Shown piece after piece: positions 59,094 through 64,000 of a stretch of 64,000 nt of DNA. A program made the position numbers and the translations under genes. The stretch is from assembly GCA_002399405.1 (NCBI GenBank), contig DHDP01000002.1:248001-312000 (forward strand), written 5' to 3'. Each line of letters opens with the position of its first letter. Positions within the stretch are counted from its first letter, which is position 1. The stretch is from Treponema sp. UBA4873. GTDB lineage: Bacteria > Spirochaetota > Spirochaetia > Treponematales > Treponemataceae. The notes below the pieces were generated by a model, which was not told the DNA's origin, ran no database searches, and saw only the letters and a list, made by a program, of their open reading frames with translations.

Positions 59094-60467
59094 TTACCGC
59101 ATAAAAATATTGAGTATTAAAAGCTCAACAAGGCCGACGGCCCATGCTATTGTAGTTGTTATTGACCAGACACGGATCTGTTCTTTCGTCTCGGTTATAC
59201 CGCTCAAACGGTTTACAACCCAATAAAAACTATCATTAAAATAAGAAAAAAACAGAGCACCGGTGCAGGCAGCAAGGGCACCGAGAGTCATATTTCCCCC
59301 TGCGGCAGAAACAATCGGAGCAGTAATGCCCGCTGCTGTAATCATAGCGACGGTTCCCGAGCCCTGTACAAAGCGGACGAGCGTCGCAATAATAAACGGC
59401 AGCAGAATAACAGGCAGATGAGTCGATGCGATTCCCTGCGCTATATACGCGCCGACGCCGGCATCCTTAATAATCTGGCCGAGTGCACCGCCTCCGCCCG
59501 TTACAAGAATAATAATGCCGGCACTTTTGATGCTGTTTTCAAGTGAGTTTATAACTGATTTGCGGTCTCTGCCTCCGGTCAAAGTAAAAACAGCCAGAAG
59601 AAGCCCGAGCATAACGGCGATAATCGGACTGCCTAAAAATATAAAAACAGTTGCAACAGAACCGGTCGCTTTAAAAGCTGAAAGAACGGTATTCAACAAA
59701 ATCAGGACGATCGGCAGCAGCAACGGAGCGAAAGAAACAAAAGCTGAAGGCATTTTTTTATCCGAATCGTGATTCTGTAAATCATACTGCGGTTCCTGAT
59801 ACGGAGGACGAACCCATTCTCCTTCCGTATTTCCGGGCAACTGATAAATACGTTTCCCCAGCCATTTGCCGTAAAACATCGTCGCAATAACCATAGGTAC
59901 GGAAACAACCATACCGAGGAGAAGGAAGCGGCCGACATCTATCTGAAACGTGCCGGCCACACCAAGCGGGCCCGGTGTCGGAGGGACAAGAGAATGTGTA
60001 ACGACAAGACCGCCGGCAAGCGCGATACTTAAAGCAACTATGGATTTTTTCGTTTCGCGGGAAAGCGCACGCGCAAGCGGTGAAATAATAACAAAGCCGG
60101 AATCACAGAAAATAGGAATCGAGATGATATAACCGGTGAGGGCCATTGCCTGTTCTTCATGCCCCTTCCCGAACAGTTTAAGGAAAGTGCGGGCCATTCT
60201 CTCAGCTGCACCGGACTCTTCGAAAATCTGGCCCATCATCACGCCGAAACCGATGATAATACCGATGCTCCCGAGTGTACCGCCGAATCCCTTTGTAATT
60301 GCGGATACGACTGCATCAGGCTGCATGCCTCCCGCCAGACCGATTATGCACGACGCAATAATCAGTGCAATGAATACATGAATTTTGGTTTTCAGTATGA
60401 GCAGAATCAATACTAAAAGTCCAATTCCAAGCCCGATGAGCATTTGAGCTCCTGAAATTCCTTCCAT
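59094..60467 (-). CDS. GntP-family gluconate/sugar-acid permease
   Basis: 457 residues with about 12-14 hydrophobic segments. Family features include GIGLLVLILLILKTKIHVFIAL at the start, TKGFGGTLGSIGIIIGFGVMMGQIFEESGAAERMA, and LVPPTPGPLGVAGTFQIDVG. GntP proteins import gluconate-type acids with protons. As last gene of the operon with a four-carbon acid sugar kinase and a PdxA2-like enzyme, it probably brings in threonate, erythronate or a related acid. 82 bp downstream of the dehydrogenase gene. Confidence 0.9.
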   Translation of the reverse strand: MEGISGAQMLIGLGIGLLVLILLILKTKIHVFIALIIASCIIGLAGGMQPDAVVSAITKGFGGTLGSIGIIIGFGVMMGQIFEESGAAERMARTFLKLFGKGHEEQAMALTGYIISIPIFCDSGFVIISPLARALSRETKKSIVALSIALAGGLVVTHSLVPPTPGPLGVAGTFQIDVGRFLLLGMVVSVPMVIATMFYGKWLGKRIYQLPGNTEGEWVRPPYQEPQYDLQNHDSDKKMPSAFVSFAPLLLPIVLILLNTVLSAFKATGSVATVFIFLGSPIIAVMLGLLLAVFTLTGGRDRKSVINSLENSIKSAGIIILVTGGGGALGQIIKDAGVGAYIAQGIASTHLPVILLPFIIATLVRFVQGSGTVAMITAAGITAPIVSAAGGNMTLGALAACTGALFFSYFNDSFYWVVNRLSGITETKEQIRVWSITTTIAWAVGLVELLILNIFMR

Positions 60468-60549
60468 AAGTTCCTCCTTTTTTGATGAAACCTGTATTCC
60501 CGTAAACGGTGATGCACGGCATCCGCCGTGTTCTCCGCATACTGTGCGA

Positions 60550-61545
60550 TTACCTGTAATTCGCCGAATATTTCACTGCAAGCCGTATCGCTTCTATCAT
60601 GCTCACCTCGCTTGCGATTCCCTTTCCGGCAATATCCATTGCGGTACCGTGATCCACGGAAGTCCGCAATATCGGCATTCCTCCCGTAATTGCAATCGTC
60701 CGTTCAAAATCAAGTGTTTTAGTCGCAATATGTCCCTGGTCGTGATACAGAGACAGGACACTGTTAAATTTTCCGATAAGCGCAAGATGAAAAACCGAAT
60801 CGGCTCCGATGGGGCCGGTAACCGCATATCCTTCTTTCTGCAGTTCTTCCACCGCAGGCACTATTTCATCGATCTCTTCATTGCCGAATAACCCGTGCTC
60901 TCCGCTGTGCGGATTCAAACCGGCGACAGCCATGGTGCCTTCCGAAATTCCAAGTTTTTCCAGAAGCTTCAGGCAGCGCTTCACATAGTCGATTATGCGG
61001 TCCTTTTTCACCATCTCGCATGCTTTTAAAAGTGAAACGTGTCTCGTCAGAAAAAAAACACGCATATTTCTTACTTCGAACATTGTGAGCGGATCAGCCG
61101 TATGCGTAAGCGCTCCGAATATTTCCGTATGCCCGATATACGGTACGCCTCCGGCTTTGAGCGCTTCTTTGTTAATCGGCGTCGTCGCAACTGCAGCGAC
61201 CTTATGTGCAAGTGCAAGTTCCACACTTTTTTCGATGTATTCATACGCAGCTCTGCCGCACATGCCGTCTATCGTGCCGATTTTGAATGTGTGCATGTCG
61301 ATGTTATGCAGATCGATGAGATTTAATATCCCGGGACTGTAATCTCCTTCCGCCGGTTCCGTAATGCAGTTAAGTTTCAGAGGTTTTTGTACTATAGCGA
61401 TGGCATTCTGCATGACCTGCTTATCGCCGATAGCGACGCATCTGGCACTGTTAAAAATATCAGAATCGGCTGCGGCTTTCACCGTAATTTCGGGACCAAT
61501 CCCGGCAGGATCTCCCGTCGGTACAGCAATAAAAGGTTTATCCAT
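60550..61545 (-). CDS. PdxA2-like 4-phospho-sugar-acid dehydrogenase
   Basis: 331 residues of the PdxA family: AVPTGDPAGIGPEITVKAA at the N-terminus, metal-ligand His residues in GHTEIFG and in SLYHDQGHIATKTLDF, and TSVDHGTAMDIAGKG near the end. Context distinguishes it from the pyridoxal enzyme: beside a four-carbon acid sugar kinase it is the PdxA2 type, which oxidises and decarboxylates 4-phospho-threonate or -erythronate to dihydroxyacetone phosphate. A GAGGAG ribosome site follows a small hairpin (GCACCC/GGGTGC, 61558-61573) in the 51-bp gap after the kinase gene. Confidence 0.9.
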   Translation of the reverse strand: MDKPFIAVPTGDPAGIGPEITVKAAADSDIFNSARCVAIGDKQVMQNAIAIVQKPLKLNCITEPAEGDYSPGILNLIDLHNIDMHTFKIGTIDGMCGRAAYEYIEKSVELALAHKVAAVATTPINKEALKAGGVPYIGHTEIFGALTHTADPLTMFEVRNMRVFFLTRHVSLLKACEMVKKDRIIDYVKRCLKLLEKLGISEGTMAVAGLNPHSGEHGLFGNEEIDEIVPAVEELQKEGYAVTGPIGADSVFHLALIGKFNSVLSLYHDQGHIATKTLDFERTIAITGGMPILRTSVDHGTAMDIAGKGIASEVSMIEAIRLAVKYSANYR

Positions 61546-61596
61546 AAAAACTCCTCGGCACCCGGCAGGGTGCTTTATTTAATAAAAATTATTATT

Positions 61597-62895
61597 TCAG
61601 ATATGCGTATTTAAATAAGCGATGCAGTCCTTCAGTGCATATTTATCACCCGCCATGCCTCCCTTCGTTATTATTTTTAAGCCGTTATATTTTCCCCCGC
61701 ATAATTCTCCGTATGCTGCAAGCGGTAATACCTCGCTGTGCAGGCGGATACCAGACACTTCCAAAGCTTCGCAGACGGCGACAGTAATATCTCCTCCGCT
61801 TGTATACAAAGCCCTGATATCGGGATTTTTTTCAAGGATGACCGAAACCATTTCCGCGAATGATTTGTTTATGGAAGCGGAAAGCTTTTCGGCGGAACAG
61901 CTGCATTTTTTTTCATAGACGGACAAATCTATCCGCTTATCAGGATCGATGCCGGCCCCGATGACCGCAAAAATATGAAAACATTCCGCGGCGGAAAGCG
62001 TCGCATCGGTTATCCGCTTTATTTCCGCTTCGCGGCTGCCGGTGTCCGCCACCAGTTTCTCCGGCTGGACGATGGAAACAAAGACATCCCTGGAGGGCAG
62101 AATCTCGTCAACCTGTATTTTGGTTACCGGATTGACACTCCCGATAACAAGAAGAATGGAGCCGTTGTTTTTATTTGTCTGCGGCGTAATAGTCTTTTTT
62201 ACTACTGTCGCCGTAAAAGGTCCCGGACCGACACTGATAAAAGGAATATCGGAAGCAATGCCAGCATCCGCTATAAGTTCAAGATCGTCGTCCGTAATAC
62301 AGTCGAACAGAATCGTCCTGATGCCGTTACCGGCAAAAGACATAATCTGCTTGCGGACATATTCTTTTCCTCTGCGCAATGACTCCAGATCAACCGCAGC
62401 GACGGGATATTTCGACTGAGACCGGAAAATATCTTCGACGCGTGAAGTAACGACAGGATTTTTAGGATCCGTCGCCGCTGCGGTTTTATGAAGCGGGACG
62501 GAATTGACCAGCATGTATCCGCCGCACACGATTCGGCCCGAAGAGGGAAAACACGGAGCGACAAGCGCGATATACCTGCTGCCCAGCGCATCGAGCATCG
62601 CGTCTGTTTCCTGACCAAGGTTTCCGCGGAGCGTACTGTCTATCCGCTTCGAAAAGAGTTTCGTGTCGCTGCGCTTAAGCAGAGTCGTTGCTTCATATAC
62701 CCTTTTATACGCATCCTGAGGTTTTCTGTTTCTGCTGTCGGTAGGATACAGCAGACAGTCGCAGGAACCGGCTTCTGACCTGTCGACTTCAGCAGGATTA
62801 ATAACAGTATACGTGCTGTATCCGACTTTGTGTAAAAGGACCCCGGTAGCGTTGGCGCCGGTTAGATCATCGGCAATAATCAGACATTGAGCCAT
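61597..62895 (-). CDS. Four-carbon acid sugar kinase (DUF1537 family)
   Basis: 432 residues. N-terminal substrate domain begins LIIADDLTGANATGVLL, the family's hallmark, and contains FSKRIDSTLRGNLGQETDAML and ALVAPCFPSSGRIVCGGYMLV. The C-terminal nucleotide-binding domain has ILLVIGSVNPVTKIQVDEI and ALYTSGGDITVAVCEALEV. These kinases phosphorylate threonate or erythronate at C4. 12 bp after the DeoR gene. Together with PdxA2 and GntP it gives a complete uptake-and-conversion route to dihydroxyacetone phosphate; the stereochemistry of the substrate is not predictable from sequence. Confidence 0.9.
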   Translation of the reverse strand: MAQCLIIADDLTGANATGVLLHKVGYSTYTVINPAEVDRSEAGSCDCLLYPTDSRNRKPQDAYKRVYEATTLLKRSDTKLFSKRIDSTLRGNLGQETDAMLDALGSRYIALVAPCFPSSGRIVCGGYMLVNSVPLHKTAAATDPKNPVVTSRVEDIFRSQSKYPVAAVDLESLRRGKEYVRKQIMSFAGNGIRTILFDCITDDDLELIADAGIASDIPFISVGPGPFTATVVKKTITPQTNKNNGSILLVIGSVNPVTKIQVDEILPSRDVFVSIVQPEKLVADTGSREAEIKRITDATLSAAECFHIFAVIGAGIDPDKRIDLSVYEKKCSCSAEKLSASINKSFAEMVSVILEKNPDIRALYTSGGDITVAVCEALEVSGIRLHSEVLPLAAYGELCGGKYNGLKIITKGGMAGDKYALKDCIAYLNTHI

Positions 62896-62907
62896 TTCAG
62901 TACTTCC

Positions 62908-63654
62908 TTATTGAACCGATATTATTGTTATCTTTTCTTCCCGGAGCGTCTGTTTTTCCTTTTCCGTAAAACACATATCGGTAATGATGCCGGTGTAATC
63001 GGCTGCCGAATTAATTTTCATTATCGCCCGTTTATTAAATTTATCTTTTCCGGTAACAAGATACGTCTGACTACTGCTTTTTATAATCTGCCGTTTTAAA
63101 TCTATTTTCTCGATTGTCGGTGTAAGAATATTAAACTGATCGTCTATTGCCGCAGCTCCCACAAAGGCGACGTCGATGCAGAAATTGTCAATCATCTGAT
63201 TGGCGAACGTCCCCATGACACATCCTGTATTTTTCTGTATATAGCCGCCGCATATAAAAACCTGCATATTGCTTTTTGCGAGCAGACAGGCAATCTGCAG
63301 GTCGTCAGTCACAATTGTCAAATCGTCACGGTCGAGAAGCCAGTTCGCAATGTGATAGGTCGTCGTTCCCGCATCAAGAAAGACCGTATCGTTTTTATGG
63401 ATATAGCGCATTGCCGTTTGTGCGATTTTGTTCTTTTCGGCTGAATTTGCAATTATTTTGCTCGAATACGGGACTTCCTGCTTGAGTATCGCACCGCCAT
63501 GGCAGCGTTCAATAAGCCCCTTTTCCTTTAAATTCGACAAATCACGGCGAATCGTCATAAGACTTACCCCGAGTTCCTGCGCAAGTTCTTCAACCTGCAC
63601 AGTCCCGGCAGCCTGTATCTGATTAAGAATGTATTGTTCGCGTTCAATTTCCAT
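62908..63654 (-). CDS. DeoR/GlpR-family repressor of the sugar-acid operon
   Basis: 248 residues, GGAGG ribosome site before the ATG. N-terminal winged helix (YILNQIQAAGTVQVEELAQELGVSLMTIRRDLSNLKEKGLIERCHGGAIL) and a C-terminal DeoR sensor domain with VFLDAGTTTYHIANWLL, TDDLQIACLLA, FICGGYI and FVGAAAID. It is the first gene of the operon, so it probably represses its own promoter and lets go when a phosphorylated intermediate binds. Candidate sites lie just upstream. Confidence 0.9.
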   Translation of the reverse strand: MEIEREQYILNQIQAAGTVQVEELAQELGVSLMTIRRDLSNLKEKGLIERCHGGAILKQEVPYSSKIIANSAEKNKIAQTAMRYIHKNDTVFLDAGTTTYHIANWLLDRDDLTIVTDDLQIACLLAKSNMQVFICGGYIQKNTGCVMGTFANQMIDNFCIDVAFVGAAAIDDQFNILTPTIEKIDLKRQIIKSSSQTYLVTGKDKFNKRAIMKINSAADYTGIITDMCFTEKEKQTLREEKITIISVQ

Positions 63655-63673
63655 AATCGGGTCCTCCAGATGA

Positions 63674-63740
63674 ATGTTCTATATTGTTTGATATTATGTT
63701 CTTTTTTGTTCATATTAAGTCTGAAATACTGATCTGTCAA
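63674..63740 (-). promoter_or_regulatory. Promoter and DeoR operator candidates of the sugar-acid operon
   Basis: On the minus strand: TTGACA (63740-63735), 17 bp, TAATAT (63717-63712), about 58 bp upstream of the repressor's ATG. Between the -10 and the start codon, ATGTTCT appears at 63674-63680 and 63696-63702, and TTGTTCA at 63706-63712 (spacings 22 and 10 bp, two and one helix turns), as expected for a DeoR-type repressor. Confidence 0.7.
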
Positions 63741-63864
63741 GTTTTTTTTGTGCAGAGGGTAAAGCATTCCCCGTCGAAACAGTGTGTCGGTATATGAAAA
63801 ATGCGTTCTGTGTTATCATAAGCGGAATCCAGACACATACTTTATTTCAGAAAGGAATTTTGTC

Positions 63865-64000
63865 ATGACAAAAGAATTACAGGAAAAACTTGATTTTGTA
63901 AAAAAGACGCTTCACGATGTCGAGTCGTACAGCCACGCATGCAGCGTGTTGAACTTCGATCAGGAAACAATCTGCCCGGCGGAAGGAATGGAGGAACAGG
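63865..64000 (+). CDS. Metallopeptidase, N-terminus only (M3 or M32 family)
   Basis: Starts at the ATG at 63865 with AAGGA upstream and runs off the window after 45 codons. The sequence (HDVESYSHACSVLNFDQETI, then CPAEGMEEQ) resembles the first segment of oligoendopeptidase F-like (M3) or carboxypeptidase Taq-like (M32) enzymes, which share the WDQET/FDQET motif. Family choice is not possible from the visible piece. Divergent from the sugar-acid operon. Confidence 0.55.
   Translation, partial: MTKELQEKLDFVKKTLHDVESYSHACSVLNFDQETICPAEGMEEQ

Overview
The window looks like a chromosome segment from a host- or rumen-associated spirochete, most likely a Treponema. This is inferred from the protein repertoire: a LysM protein with a chaperone-like N-terminal domain, a stand-alone NifU-like protein, a SlyD-type isomerase with a Cys-rich tail, rubrerythrin, and DHAP-yielding sugar-acid catabolism. 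No rRNA or marker gene settles the genus. The right part (about 38.6-64 kb) is GC-rich, compact core chromosome. The middle (about 8.2-38.5 kb) is visibly more AT-rich, fragmented and full of small ORFs, as expected of acquired DNA.

Region by region: (1) 1-7.6 kb: the end of an AraC-type regulator, then a leftward operon of two ABC sugar permeases, a solute-binding protein and two GH32-type glycosidases (fructan/sucrose use) behind a good sigma70-like promoter. (2) 7.8-16.7 kb: a decayed metallo-beta-lactamase gene, then a rightward operon of binding lipoprotein, two permeases and an exported GH66 dextranase, faced by a YesM/YesN two-component system. Neither transporter has its own ATPase gene. 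(3) 16.9-38.5 kb: a decaying integrative element or genomic island. It ends at a tyrosine recombinase next to an initiator tRNA-Met gene. It carries a broken topoisomerase III gene, a recently inserted IS256-family element (8-bp target duplication), small hypothetical genes, two XRE regulators, a tandem pair of metallophosphoesterases, an exported protein under a clear operator/promoter, an internally deleted hsdM, an AlbA_2/Schlafen-type protein, an ankyrin protein, a 1010-residue primase-helicase of the TOTE conflict type, an AbiEi/AbiEii toxin-antitoxin pair, and a frameshifted phage-type replication module. (4) 38.6-49.7 kb: housekeeping genes: PrsW-like protease, shikimate kinase, SlyD, NifU-like protein, lytic transglycosylase, LysM protein, rubrerythrin, cardiolipin synthase, a YD-repeat-like exported protein, a LysR regulator overlapping a uracil-DNA-glycosylase-like gene, and an Fe-dependent alcohol dehydrogenase. 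(5) 51-58 kb: a complete four-gene Wadjet (jetABCD) anti-plasmid operon with overlapping genes, bordered upstream by an unusual cluster of 18-bp inverted and direct repeats. (6) 58-64 kb: an UlaG-like hydrolase, a four-carbon sugar-acid (threonate/erythronate type) operon with its DeoR-family regulator, and the first codons of a metallopeptidase gene.

The genes fall into three programmes: carbohydrate acquisition (fructans, dextran, sugar acids), defence and conflict (Wadjet, TOTE protein, AbiE, relics of type I restriction), and envelope/redox housekeeping. The less expected observations are the repeat cluster next to jetA, recurrent leaderless-looking starts (jetA, the LysR gene, perhaps aroK), operator palindromes placed on the promoters of the XRE-linked gene and of abiEi, an initiator tRNA as integration neighbour, and a palindrome exactly at a deletion point in the topoisomerase relic.
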